A stretch of 64,000 bases of DNA from Planctomycetota bacterium (GCA_016195405.1 JACPZP010000100.1:124001-188000); one strand, 5' to 3'; shown: positions 27,138 to 34,405, counted from the stretch's first letter. The notes: generated from the letters alone by a model not told the origin. Numbers and translations: made by a program.

Positions 27138-28451
27138 CTACGCGCGCTGCCGCCAAAGCTGTTCGAAGTATGGTTGCCGCCGTTGGCGCAGCGCTTCTTC
27201 GCTGTAGAGCCTTTCAGCCAGCCAGCACATGCCTTCGCGCAGTTGAGTGACCGTCATTTTCTTGGGAACGAAATTAACGTCGAAAAGCGTGCACAGGTCC
27301 CAGCGCGTAGGCTCCAGAAGACGGCCTTCGCTCAATAGCCGATCGTAAAGCGGCGTGCCGGGGAACGGCGTCAGCACCGTGATTTGCACGTCGTAGAGGG
27401 GCGCGCGGTTGGCGAAATCGAGGACCTCTTCGAAAATGGCCGGCGACTGGCGGTCCAGTCCGAGAACAAAGCAGCCATTGACGGTGATCCCCTTGGCTTG
27501 AATGCGACGGATCGCGTCGATGTAACCGGTACACCGACGGCTTTTGAAATTCGCCCGCATCTCGATGCCTTCCAGAGCGCTTTGGTCGGGGCTTTCCAGG
27601 CCGATCAGCACCTGACGGCAGCGGGCCTGTCGCATGAGGTGCAAGAGTTCCTCATCGTCGGCGACGGAAATATCGGTCTCGGTGAACCAGGGCACGCCAA
27701 GGGGAATCAAAGCCCGGCACAATTCCTTGCCCCAGTCATGATCGACGAAGGTGTTGTCATCCGCGAACTCGAGAAAGGGCCGTTTGCGAAGACCTTTAAT
27801 CGCTTGAATGTCGCGGACCACCGCCGGCACCGGACGCTTCCGATACGGTTCCTGAAGCATCACATTGGAGGCGCAGAAGTCGCACCGCCAGGGACAGCCG
27901 CGCGTGGTCTGAACCGGGAATCGGGAATACGGTCGCCTGCCCAGGAGGTCGTAACGTGGCACCGGCAACGAGCGGACATCGACGGACGGAAAGTCGCGTG
28001 CGTTCCAGGTTCTAGGCGTGGCGCCTCCGGCGATGGCATTGACCGCGGTGGGCCAGGTCCTTTCCCCTTCCCCCACGAAGACTTGATCCGCATGGGCAAG
28101 CGCCTCGTCGGGCCGCACCGACACGTGCAAGCCGCCCATGGCCACGCGGACGCCGGCGCGGCGGAGACGATCGGCCACGGCATAGGCTTCGAAGACTTGG
28201 GCGGAGAAAGTGTTGATCGCCACGAAGTCGCACGCATATACCTCGGCCGGTTCTCTGCCGTCGCCCTCGGCCTCGAAGTAACGAAGCTCGTGGCCCGGCG
28301 GGGTGCAAGCGGCCAGATACAAAAGGCCAAGACTGGGAAGGGAGCTGAGGACTCTGCCGCGTTCTTGGACGCCGGGCAAAGTCATCCCCAACTCGAGCAG
28401 CTTGGCGTCGTGGGCACGGAGGCCGCTCATGGCCAAAAAGCCGATTTTCAT
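27138..28451 (-). CDS. B12-binding radical SAM protein
   Basis: A 437-residue protein. Residues 1 to about 150 have the cobalamin-binding Rossmann-like pattern (GLLYLAACTPPGHELRYFEAE, VAINTFSAQVFEAYAVAD, VAMGGLHVSVRPDEAL, VFVGEGERTWP); the DxHxxG base-off motif is not seen. The 4Fe4S radical SAM motif CxxxCxxC is in TRGCPWRCDFCASN, about residue 188. FLEFADDNTF and VLIGLESPDQSALEG fit the TIM-barrel core, with LTPFPGTPLYDRL near the C-terminus. This is the BchE/hopanoid-methylase-like class; substrate unknown. It is convergent with the S10 gene with a 49-nt gap and starts just after small membrane genes on the same strand. Confidence 0.88.
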   Translation of the reverse strand: MKIGFLAMSGLRAHDAKLLELGMTLPGVQERGRVLSSLPSLGLLYLAACTPPGHELRYFEAEGDGREPAEVYACDFVAINTFSAQVFEAYAVADRLRRAGVRVAMGGLHVSVRPDEALAHADQVFVGEGERTWPTAVNAIAGGATPRTWNARDFPSVDVRSLPVPRYDLLGRRPYSRFPVQTTRGCPWRCDFCASNVMLQEPYRKRPVPAVVRDIQAIKGLRKRPFLEFADDNTFVDHDWGKELCRALIPLGVPWFTETDISVADDEELLHLMRQARCRQVLIGLESPDQSALEGIEMRANFKSRRCTGYIDAIRRIQAKGITVNGCFVLGLDRQSPAIFEEVLDFANRAPLYDVQITVLTPFPGTPLYDRLLSEGRLLEPTRWDLCTLFDVNFVPKKMTVTQLREGMCWLAERLYSEEALRQRRQPYFEQLWRQRA

Positions 28452-28481
28452 GGGCAGGTCCGCATCAAGAGCAATTGCGCA

Positions 28482-28865
28482 TTATGGGCCCATCCGCAAG
28501 GTCTGAATGACGGCGACGATCAGGAGGGCCACCGGGATCGGGAACAGGTATCGAAAGCCGCTCCGCCACGAGGAGAGAAAGCAGACTGCGGGCATGCCGA
28601 GGCCGCCCAAGAGGAAGCCGAAGGAAGCGACGTCAACCTGTGACGCCGATGGGGCAACCGTCGCTTTTGCCGCCACGGGCGAAAGGGCGTAGAGGATATT
28701 GATCATGCCCAGGGCCGCCAGAGCGATGTGGCCGAGACGAACGAGCCGGCGGCGGAACGACCCATAGCCTCCCAGAAAGTCGTCTCGATGGAAAAAGAGC
28801 CCAAGAAACGCGCCCGAAACGAAGGCGGTTAAAATCATTCCCCAGCCGAAAGACCAGTTCATCAT
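28482..28865 (-). CDS. Small integral membrane protein, unknown
   Basis: A 127-residue protein with about four hydrophobic segments (GMILTAFVSGAFLGLFF, HIALAALGMINILYALSP, FGFLLGGLGMPAVCFLSS and FPIPVALLIVAVIQTLRM). No motif was recognised. It ends 30 nt ahead of the radical SAM gene and follows another small membrane gene, so all three may be one transcript. The function cannot be inferred. Confidence 0.65.
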   Translation of the reverse strand: MMNWSFGWGMILTAFVSGAFLGLFFHRDDFLGGYGSFRRRLVRLGHIALAALGMINILYALSPVAAKATVAPSASQVDVASFGFLLGGLGMPAVCFLSSWRSGFRYLFPIPVALLIVAVIQTLRMGP

Positions 28866-28915
28866 GCGTTAGTCATTGTAGCGCGTCAAATGGTTGCGCG
28901 CTACAGGATTCGGCA

Positions 28916-29293
28916 TTAAGCGGCGAGGCGTTTTCGATAGGCCAGCAAAAAAAGAACGAACATGGCGGCGTCGATGATCGCGAAAGGCTTGAACAAAAGC
29001 GGACAATCCGTGGTTGCCCAGTAATACGCCACAAGCCCCGTGTAGGCCAGTTTAAGGAGCAACCCAAAAGGCATGAGGTTGCGATTGGCCACCGGATCAA
29101 AGGCGACCGCGAAGAACATGATTCCAAAGACGATCAAGAGCAGGGCGCCGAACTGAATGTATGCCCAATGATTGGGCTGGGGCACGCCGGCAGTTTCGAA
29201 GAGCTGAGGGCCGAAAAGGAGGAATGCCAAGCCGATCAGGAAATCATAAAGCGCGGCGACGAGGAATATCCAGCGGACGGTTGGAAGCGACAT
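28916..29293 (-). CDS. Small four-helix membrane protein, unknown
   Basis: A 125-residue, four-helix membrane protein (IFLVAALYDFLIGLAFLLFG, YIQFGALLLIVFGIMFFAV, LMPFGLLLKLAYTGLVAYYW, PFAIIDAAMFVLFLLAY). The even spacing and small loops suggest a complete, compact fold. The name of the family is not recognised. It lies between the AAA/DUF4143 gene and the previous small membrane gene, all on the minus strand. Confidence 0.7.
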   Translation of the reverse strand: MSLPTVRWIFLVAALYDFLIGLAFLLFGPQLFETAGVPQPNHWAYIQFGALLLIVFGIMFFAVAFDPVANRNLMPFGLLLKLAYTGLVAYYWATTDCPLLFKPFAIIDAAMFVLFLLAYRKRLAA

Positions 29294-29308
29294 AGCGTGG
29301 TCCTCTTG

Positions 29309-30460
29309 CTATTTGTTATATCGTTTGGCGTCACCGACGAGTTCACCTAGCGGTACGACTTCAACCCTTTGGCCCAGCGCGTAGCGAAGTTCGCCGGGAT
29401 AGACCACCAAAAGCCGATCCAATTTCAGGTCATTAAGAGCGATCCGCATCGACGGCGTCAAAGTGGGGGCGTCCATGCGTTTACACTCGATCCCCAGGCG
29501 GCGGCCACGCTTGAACAGGAGCAAATCGATTTCGGCGCCCTGATGCGTGGCCCAGAAGTAGGCTTCGTCGGGGCGCAGCGCCTTGAGCACTTCTTCCACG
29601 GCGTAGCCTTCCCAGGAGGCGCCGACCTTGGGATGAAGCTCCAAGCTGCGCTGGTCGGCAACGCCGAGGAGCGCGTGCAAGAGGCCGCTGTCACGCACGT
29701 AGATCTTTGGCGCCTTGACCTGCCGCTTGCTGATATTCTCGAACCAGGGCGGGAGCTGGCGGAGCATGAAGACGCCGGTCAACAGATCGAGGTAGCGGCA
29801 TACGGTGGCTTCACTGACGGCCAAAGCGCGCGCCAACTCGGTCGCGTTCCAAATTTGGGCGTGGTAGTGCGCCACCATGTTCCAAAAACGGCGCAGGGCG
29901 ATCGCCGGAAACTCGATGCCAAGTTGGGGTATGTCGCGTTCCAGGAAGGTCTGCAGGAATTGGCGGCGCCAGGCGACGGAGTCGTTTTCACTTCGAGCCG
30001 TGTAAGCCCGGGGGAAGCCGCCGCGCAGCCAGTGACGAGTTTGGGCGTTTTGGCCCAAATCCGCCAAACGAAACCCCTCCAGGTGCACGGTTTCCAAGCG
30101 GCCGGCCAGCGTTTCCGAGGATTGCCGGAGCAGATCGGGCGAAGCGCTGCCCAAGATCAAAAAGCGAGCGCGAAGCGGCTTGCGGTCCGAAAGCACGCGC
30201 AGAAGCGGGAACAATTCCGGTCGGCGTTGAATTTCATCGATGACCACAAGCCCTTTGAGCGGGCGCAGCGCCGTAGCCGGCTCACTCAAGCGCGCCAGAC
30301 TGAGAGGGTCTTCGAGATCAAAATAGTTAAGCGAGTCGGTGCGAACAAACTGCCGGGCCAGCGTTGTCTTGCCGCATTGACGGGGCCCGAGCAAGGCCAC
30401 CACCCGGCTTCGCTTGAGGGCCAAGCGTACGAGCCCGATGTCTGTTATTCGATCAATCAT
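29309..30460 (-). CDS. AAA_14/DUF4143 ATPase
   Basis: A 383-residue protein from ATG 30460 (MIDRITDIGLVRLAL). Walker A is LLGPRQCGKTTLARQF; Walker B is GLVVIDEIQRRPELFPLL. GSASPDLLRQSSETLAGR resembles the sensor segment. From about residue 190 the DUF4143 domain follows: winged-helix text NATELARALAVSEATVCRYLDLL, then the nuclease-like VRDSGLLHALLGV and EVDLLL-type segment (GAEIDLLLFKRGRRLGIECK). These ATPases are common in bacteria and archaea and of uncertain role; several are suspected to act in DNA or toxin-type systems. It lies 68 nt downstream of the ubiquitin-type operon across a perfect inverted repeat. Confidence 0.88.
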   Translation of the reverse strand: MIDRITDIGLVRLALKRSRVVALLGPRQCGKTTLARQFVRTDSLNYFDLEDPLSLARLSEPATALRPLKGLVVIDEIQRRPELFPLLRVLSDRKPLRARFLILGSASPDLLRQSSETLAGRLETVHLEGFRLADLGQNAQTRHWLRGGFPRAYTARSENDSVAWRRQFLQTFLERDIPQLGIEFPAIALRRFWNMVAHYHAQIWNATELARALAVSEATVCRYLDLLTGVFMLRQLPPWFENISKRQVKAPKIYVRDSGLLHALLGVADQRSLELHPKVGASWEGYAVEEVLKALRPDEAYFWATHQGAEIDLLLFKRGRRLGIECKRMDAPTLTPSMRIALNDLKLDRLLVVYPGELRYALGQRVEVVPLGELVGDAKRYNK

Positions 30461-30473
30461 CCTTGAATCGTAT

Positions 30474-30512
30474 ACCATGAAATTCCGTCACACGATGGCG
30501 GAATTTCATGGT
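30474..30512. promoter_or_regulatory. Perfect 14-bp inverted repeat upstream of the AAA_14 gene
   Basis: Arms ACCATGAAATTCCG (30474-30487) and CGGAATTTCATGGT (30499-30512) are exact complements around 11 nt. It fills the gap between the last gene of the ubiquitin-type operon (stop at 30528) and the ATPase start (30460). The AT-containing arms and position suit an operator or an operon-end hairpin. An upstream in-frame ATG (30478) lies inside the left arm. Confidence 0.75.
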
Positions 30513-30527
30513 GCGTCAGTTAGCGCC

Positions 30528-31796
30528 TTATTTCTCCAACAGGCTTCCCAGTTTCTCGCGGAGTTGCTCTTCGGCGGCGGGCGACCAAGCGAAGGGATCG
30601 GCGGGGACGAAGCCGCCTTCGCTGTTGAAAGTGGCGCTGGAGGCTGGAGCCAGAGGCAAGACACCGAGCACTTGCTTGCCCAGGCGCAGCTCGAACTGGC
30701 GGACCTGCTCCAGCTCGGCCATGTCGAGCGTTCCGGGGACGAAGGGCACGGGGCCATCGCTGATCAGCACTTCTTGCTCCTGAAGGAGCGGCGGCTGGAC
30801 GGCGCCTTTCACCAGGGCACGCACCTCAAAAGCGCATACACCCGCCATGCCTTGCTCCGTGCTGGAGATGAGGAAGCACGGCCCGGCGCGGCAGATGTTT
30901 TTGCCCTCCGACAAGATTCGCTCCATGCGCAGAACTCCCTTGCCGTCCTGAACCACGAAGCGGGTGGAAGCCAGCCTCAGCGAGCGCTGAAACTGCGTCT
31001 TGGAGATCGCCCGGATTTTGTGCGTGGCCAGCGGCATGTCGTCGGCCAGCCACACAATCTCCCAGGCGCCCAGTCGGCGCGGACGCGGAAAACTGGCGCT
31101 CACCAGCGCCTGGCGTGACGCCAATTGCGTGGCGGACAGGTGCAGCGGCACGCATTTGACGACGTCCCTATCGGAAGAGTGCCATGAGGCGCTGGGCGAT
31201 GAGGAACTGGGCGATGAGGCGCCGTGCGCGCGCGCGTTATGAGAGTGGATGCGGCGCAACTGCACGCGGAGGCCGCAATCAAGAATCGGCGCCAGGCTGG
31301 TGCCGCTCTCTAAAACCGCGGAGATCACCAGGCCCTGGCATTGGCTGCCCACAAACGTGCGGCAGGCCACGGTCTGATCGCCCAGCCGGACGCCGACCGT
31401 CGGCAGCTCGAGCGACAGTTTCGCCAGGAAGTCGGCCTCGTCGATGACGGGCAAAGTCACCTGCCCGAGCGAACGTTCGCGCCAACACAATTCCGCCAGA
31501 GTTGTGGTCGCCGGCGCCGGGACCCGAAAGGACACGCGCACGCTGTCCGGTTCTCCGGTCTCCGTCCAGGATTCCGGAGGGATGTCGTTCTTGCGTCCCC
31601 CCAGCCGAAGAGAGAATTCCGTGCGGCTGCGTGGCGTCTGCTTGGGGAAGTGAACGGTGCCGTGGACGCAGACCGCTTCGGCATTCCAGGGGATGGGCTC
31701 GTTGGCGAAGGACAGGCCGGCCTTATCCCAGGCGTAATGCAACGAATCCGGCTGGGGGCCGCCGCCGTGCCGGAAGAGTGGCCAGAAATCACGCAT
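30528..31796 (-). CDS. Unknown protein encoded at the end of the E1/E2/JAB operon
   Basis: A 422-residue protein not assigned to a family. Its ATG overlaps the E1 stop by 8 nt (ATGCGTGA), so it is translationally coupled and almost certainly part of the system. The sequence is mostly strand-rich without signal peptide or membrane helix. Segments such as TEFSLRLGGRKND, SVRVSFRVPAPATTTLAEL and GAWEIVWLADDMPLATHKI suggest repeated beta-sandwich domains. A low-complexity Ser/His/Ala linker lies near residues 185-205 (ASSPSSSSPSASWHSSDRD). The C-terminus is AAEEQLREKLGSLLEK, with no di-glycine. It could be the conjugation target, a recognition factor or effector; this is inference only. Confidence 0.75.
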   Translation of the reverse strand: MRDFWPLFRHGGGPQPDSLHYAWDKAGLSFANEPIPWNAEAVCVHGTVHFPKQTPRSRTEFSLRLGGRKNDIPPESWTETGEPDSVRVSFRVPAPATTTLAELCWRERSLGQVTLPVIDEADFLAKLSLELPTVGVRLGDQTVACRTFVGSQCQGLVISAVLESGTSLAPILDCGLRVQLRRIHSHNARAHGASSPSSSSPSASWHSSDRDVVKCVPLHLSATQLASRQALVSASFPRPRRLGAWEIVWLADDMPLATHKIRAISKTQFQRSLRLASTRFVVQDGKGVLRMERILSEGKNICRAGPCFLISSTEQGMAGVCAFEVRALVKGAVQPPLLQEQEVLISDGPVPFVPGTLDMAELEQVRQFELRLGKQVLGVLPLAPASSATFNSEGGFVPADPFAWSPAAEEQLREKLGSLLEK

Positions 31797-32619
31797 GGCC
31801 GAGTCGCGCTAGGGCTTGATCCAGGGCGTCATCGAGGTTCTCGGGCGTACTCGGAGCCGACCGGCAAATCAAGCAGTTGGCCGATCGGGCAATGCGGAAG
31901 CGATAGGGGCGATACGCCTCGTCAAAAACGTCAGGAACTTTTTCCAGAGTGAGAAGCAGACTCGTGAACCCCGGTTCGAAGGGCTGCGAAGGCGCGAGCG
32001 CCAGGTTCGCCAAGAGAGCGAGGGTTAACTGCGCGTGCAAACCGGCGATCGCTCCTATTGAGGCTTTGCTCGCTGGAACGGTGACCTCATGAACCGCTCC
32101 TCCCGGCTGGGAGTAATCGGGCGCTTTAGGTTTATCGACGGTGACGCTGCGCTGCAAATGGCCGGCGACGCATCCATAACAAGGTCCGCCGGGCACGAAC
32201 CAATGGACGAAACCGCCGATGCCGCCGCTCAAGACTTCGCCCAAGGTCCAAGGCTTTTGGTGACGGCGCATGAGGGCATCCCAGTGGAACTTGGCCGGCT
32301 CGGTGTCCACGGCGCAGATGCCCAAGTCCGCCGCCGCCGCCGCATCCTCAATGTCGTTGGCCGCCTTCGAATCGAACAGGTCGACTTCGAGGACATGAAT
32401 CTCTAGGTCCGGCCTGCGTTCCCGGAGCCATTGTTCCGCGAGCCGGGCTTTGCTTTGGCCGACGGCGGACAACGGAAAGAGATGCCGCGCCACATTGTGC
32501 GGCTTATAGACATCGGGCTCGATAAGGGTCACGCGGCCGACGCGTTCGTCGCGGCAAACCATATCGAGCACCGGCATCCCGCCGCTGCCCGCGCCGACCT
32601 GGATGAGGTGATACATCAT
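31789..32619 (-). CDS. E1-like ThiF-family adenylating enzyme of a ubiquitin-type operon
   Basis: A 276-residue single-domain E1/ThiF/MoeB fold. The ATP site is VGAGSGG (G9-G14), with EPDVYKPHNVARH (D36, N42, R45) as the conserved Asp/Asn/Arg elements, GQSKA (K57) and ICAVDTEP (D105). A structural zinc site is present as C147xxC150 and C249xxC252. Between the cysteine pairs there is no other Cys, so the transthiolation cysteine found in ThiF and canonical E1 is missing at its usual place. Helix SIGAIAGLHAQLTLALLANL matches the E1 C-terminal helix. Its start overlaps the E2 stop (ATGA). It would activate a C-terminal carboxylate by adenylation; the acceptor thiol might be that of the E2. Confidence 0.9.
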   Translation of the reverse strand: MMYHLIQVGAGSGGMPVLDMVCRDERVGRVTLIEPDVYKPHNVARHLFPLSAVGQSKARLAEQWLRERRPDLEIHVLEVDLFDSKAANDIEDAAAAADLGICAVDTEPAKFHWDALMRRHQKPWTLGEVLSGGIGGFVHWFVPGGPCYGCVAGHLQRSVTVDKPKAPDYSQPGGAVHEVTVPASKASIGAIAGLHAQLTLALLANLALAPSQPFEPGFTSLLLTLEKVPDVFDEAYRPYRFRIARSANCLICRSAPSTPENLDDALDQALARLGHA

Positions 32620-33041
32620 TTCGCCTCAGGCAATGGCCAGTCGCCGGTTTCGTGCCATATCTCGTAACAAGCCAGCCAGCGCCAGGCGGCCTGAATGGCG
32701 AAGACGCACGTGAATTTGCCCGGATCCCAGCGGCTCGTCTGCCGGGTGCTTCCTTGCCGCCACAAGCACAACGTCTGCCCTTCCAGCATGTGCGGACAAG
32801 TCTTGAGATACGTGAGCACGCGCGTCTCCGGCGGCACCATGGGATAAGTCGACAAGAGCCGCGTCTCCAAGTCATAGGCGTTGTGCATCGGTTTGAGCCG
32901 ATAACCCAGGGCCAGGGAGTTCCCCTGGCGCGCGACCCGAATCTTGAACTCCGGGTCGCGGTCCTGGTTATAGCGCTCGATGACCGGAATCTCCACGGTC
33001 AAAAGGCGGCGCTTGCCGGTTTCGGTGTCGAGAAGGCCCAT
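32616..33041 (-). CDS. E2-like (UBC-fold) conjugating protein
   Basis: A 141-residue protein with the E2 pattern. After an N-terminal helix and strands (FKIRVARQGNSLALGYRL) comes YPMVPPETRV, equivalent to the YPxxPP loop. It is followed by HMLEGQTLCLW (H84, catalytic candidate C92) and WDPGKF (W105), matching the eukaryotic HPN...G.ICL...W.P layout. The C-terminal helix WRWLACYEIWHETGDWP resembles bacterial E2-like proteins of CBASS and Bil-type loci. It is 4 nt after the 60-residue gene and overlaps the E1 gene by 4 nt. The role is to carry the activated polypeptide as thioester. Assignment is by motif order, not by search. Confidence 0.85.
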   Translation of the reverse strand: MGLLDTETGKRRLLTVEIPVIERYNQDRDPEFKIRVARQGNSLALGYRLKPMHNAYDLETRLLSTYPMVPPETRVLTYLKTCPHMLEGQTLCLWRQGSTRQTSRWDPGKFTCVFAIQAAWRWLACYEIWHETGDWPLPEAK

Positions 33042-33045
33042 CTTT

Positions 33046-33228
33046 TCAATAATGACAGGGCACGGATTTGATCGCGGAGATCACTTCGTCGTCCGTGATT
33101 TCCTCGGTCGTGCCCGCAAAGCTGGTGTCGCGGCGGTCGAGGAGGATGGCGGTATTCTTCTCCGCGTTGCCGCGCAAGGCGCCGATGAGCTGGCGGCGTT
33201 CCGTGTCATTGAGTGGCCGAAAATCCAT
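33046..33228 (-). CDS. 60-residue acidic protein of the E1/E2/JAB operon
   Basis: A small gene with a good ribosome site (GAAGGGAGACGATC before ATG 33228). It is followed after 4 nt by the E2 gene and sits 40 nt after the JAB gene. The sequence reads MDFRPLNDTERRQLIGAL at the N-terminus and ends EEITDDEVISAIKSVPCHY. It is too short for a typical beta-grasp fold and lacks a C-terminal Gly-Gly. The N-terminus is probably helical. It could be a target or degron-like substrate of the operon, an adaptor, or a highly reduced modifier. No homologue was recognised. Confidence 0.7.
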   Translation of the reverse strand: MDFRPLNDTERRQLIGALRGNAEKNTAILLDRRDTSFAGTTEEITDDEVISAIKSVPCHY

Positions 33229-33268
33229 GATCGTCTCCCTTCCCCTTGGAAAGAAAAGTTCTGATACG

Positions 33269-34273
33269 TTACTTCACACTTCGTGCCGCCTCCCGTGCGA
33301 GTTCGGCGAGAATTAAGTACACCGCTCGGTCCACCGGTTCCTCTTCCGGATCCACGGCTCTAACGGCGCCATCCTCCTCCACGAGAAAGCGCGCCTCTTC
33401 GCCGTCGAGGACGATCCGAAGGTAGCTCTTGGGCGCGGCGAGCGGCAATCGCAAGGTCAGGTCTTTCTCGTTTGCCTCGAAGACCACGCTGGCTTGTTGG
33501 CGGCAAAGGCGGTCGAGCGGTCCCGCATGGCGCTCCAATATGTGCCAAAGCGGATGAAGCGGGCGGGCCAGGTCGGGGCCCAGCGTCATTTCCACCGGAA
33601 GTTTGCGATAACGCTCATCATTCTTGCAAAGAGCGTACCAGGTGAAGCACATATCGCCCATGATCTGGCGATGGATCTCGGGCTTTTGCAGAATGCTAAA
33701 ATCCGGGTTATTCTCCACGTCGGCCGTGCCGATGCCGAAGACGCCGTCGCCGCCGCGAAGCTGTCCGACCCACTGGCTGTCGCCTTGATAATCGCTGTCG
33801 CTGGGATGCCGCAGGCTGCCTGGATGCGTGTGAAAGACGCCGAGCAGCACCAAACGCTTGTCCCATTGACGGACAATGCGGCTGGCGATCGCCTGGGCGT
33901 TGCTGTTGAAGCGAATATGAGCGACGCCCGCGCTGCGCTGCGTGCCAGCGGGCAAGGTTGCCAGCGCCACCGCCTCGGTCTCCTCGCGCCGGCCTAGAAT
34001 CACCCAACCGATTTCCTCATCGCCGCGCGCGCCCGTGCGATGCTCGGCATATTCTTCAAACAAAGTGCGGCAGACTTGATCGGTGATGACAAGACGTTCG
34101 AGCCGATTGTATGATCGTGGAGAAGGAGGGCCGAGCAATTCCACAGAGGGAAGGCCGTCGCCCTTGAAAGAGTGGTTCCAATCCACCAGGAACCGCCGCG
34201 CCGTGCTGACCAGGGCTCGCAACATCCTCGCCCTCCGCGACGGAAGCCCAACCGGCTTCCCTGCCTGCCTCAT
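33269..34273 (-). CDS. JAMM/JAB-domain metalloprotease (deubiquitinase-like) of a ubiquitin-type operon
   Basis: The start is ATG 34273, which has a GGAGG ribosome site 8 nt upstream; in-frame starts at 34291 and a TTG at 34315 are less likely. This gives 334 residues. After a basic N-terminal region, the MPN/JAB domain spans about 60-220. The zinc site is complete: acidic residue in DEEIGWVILGR (E86 or E87), H148-x-H150 in VFHTHPG, and S158-x-x-D161 in HPSDSD, i.e. HxHx7SxxD. A further C-terminal domain (about 230-334) is strand-rich (ANEKDLTLRLPLAAPKSYLR). It is the first gene of the operon. Expected role: removal or processing of a conjugated C-terminus. Confidence 0.92.
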   Translation of the reverse strand: MRQAGKPVGLPSRRARMLRALVSTARRFLVDWNHSFKGDGLPSVELLGPPSPRSYNRLERLVITDQVCRTLFEEYAEHRTGARGDEEIGWVILGRREETEAVALATLPAGTQRSAGVAHIRFNSNAQAIASRIVRQWDKRLVLLGVFHTHPGSLRHPSDSDYQGDSQWVGQLRGGDGVFGIGTADVENNPDFSILQKPEIHRQIMGDMCFTWYALCKNDERYRKLPVEMTLGPDLARPLHPLWHILERHAGPLDRLCRQQASVVFEANEKDLTLRLPLAAPKSYLRIVLDGEEARFLVEEDGAVRAVDPEEEPVDRAVYLILAELAREAARSVK

Positions 34274-34342
34274 CTGAACCGCCTCCATCATAGCCAGGGA
34301 GCTGCGTCCTGTCAAAGACAGTAGTCGGCTGCGTCTGGAGTC

Positions 34343-34376
34343 AGACTTCCGAAGTCTCCAAGACTTCGGAAGTCTT
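34343..34376. repeat. 15-bp hairpin with T-run between mmuM and the JAB operon
   Basis: Arms AGACTTCCGAAGTCT (34343-34357) and its complement (34361-34375) have a 3-nt loop and are followed on the plus strand by a T-run. On the minus strand, where mmuM and the operon are read, a hairpin forms but without a U-tract after it. It lies in the 113-nt gap and may partly separate mmuM from the operon. Confidence 0.7.
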
Positions 34377-34385
34377 TTTGGGACT

Positions 34386-34405
34386 GTCAGGAATGGAATC
34401 CTGAC
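34386..34405. repeat. Palindromic repeat overlapping the mmuM stop codon
   Basis: Inverted arms GTCAGGA/TCCTGAC around ATGGAA. Read on the minus strand it encodes the last residues of MmuM (GFHS) and its TGA stop. A repeat insertion has probably replaced the native C-terminus end. Confidence 0.65.

Noticed and set aside
27384-28643. 419-residue open frame antisense to the radical SAM gene
   Set aside because: The minus-strand protein has CxxxCxxC and the expected barrel motifs; the antisense frame has none.
29369-30466. 365-residue open frame antisense to the AAA_14/DUF4143 gene
   Set aside because: Shadow frame: the ATPase has Walker A and B motifs in the correct order on the minus strand.
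30474-30512. Interpreting the inverted repeat as a transposon end
   Set aside because: No transposase or target duplication nearby; it better fits an operator or transcription-end hairpin.
33046-33228. Calling the 60-residue gene a ubiquitin-like modifier
   Set aside because: No C-terminal Gly-Gly, too short for a usual beta-grasp fold, and no recognisable strand pattern. Kept as unknown.
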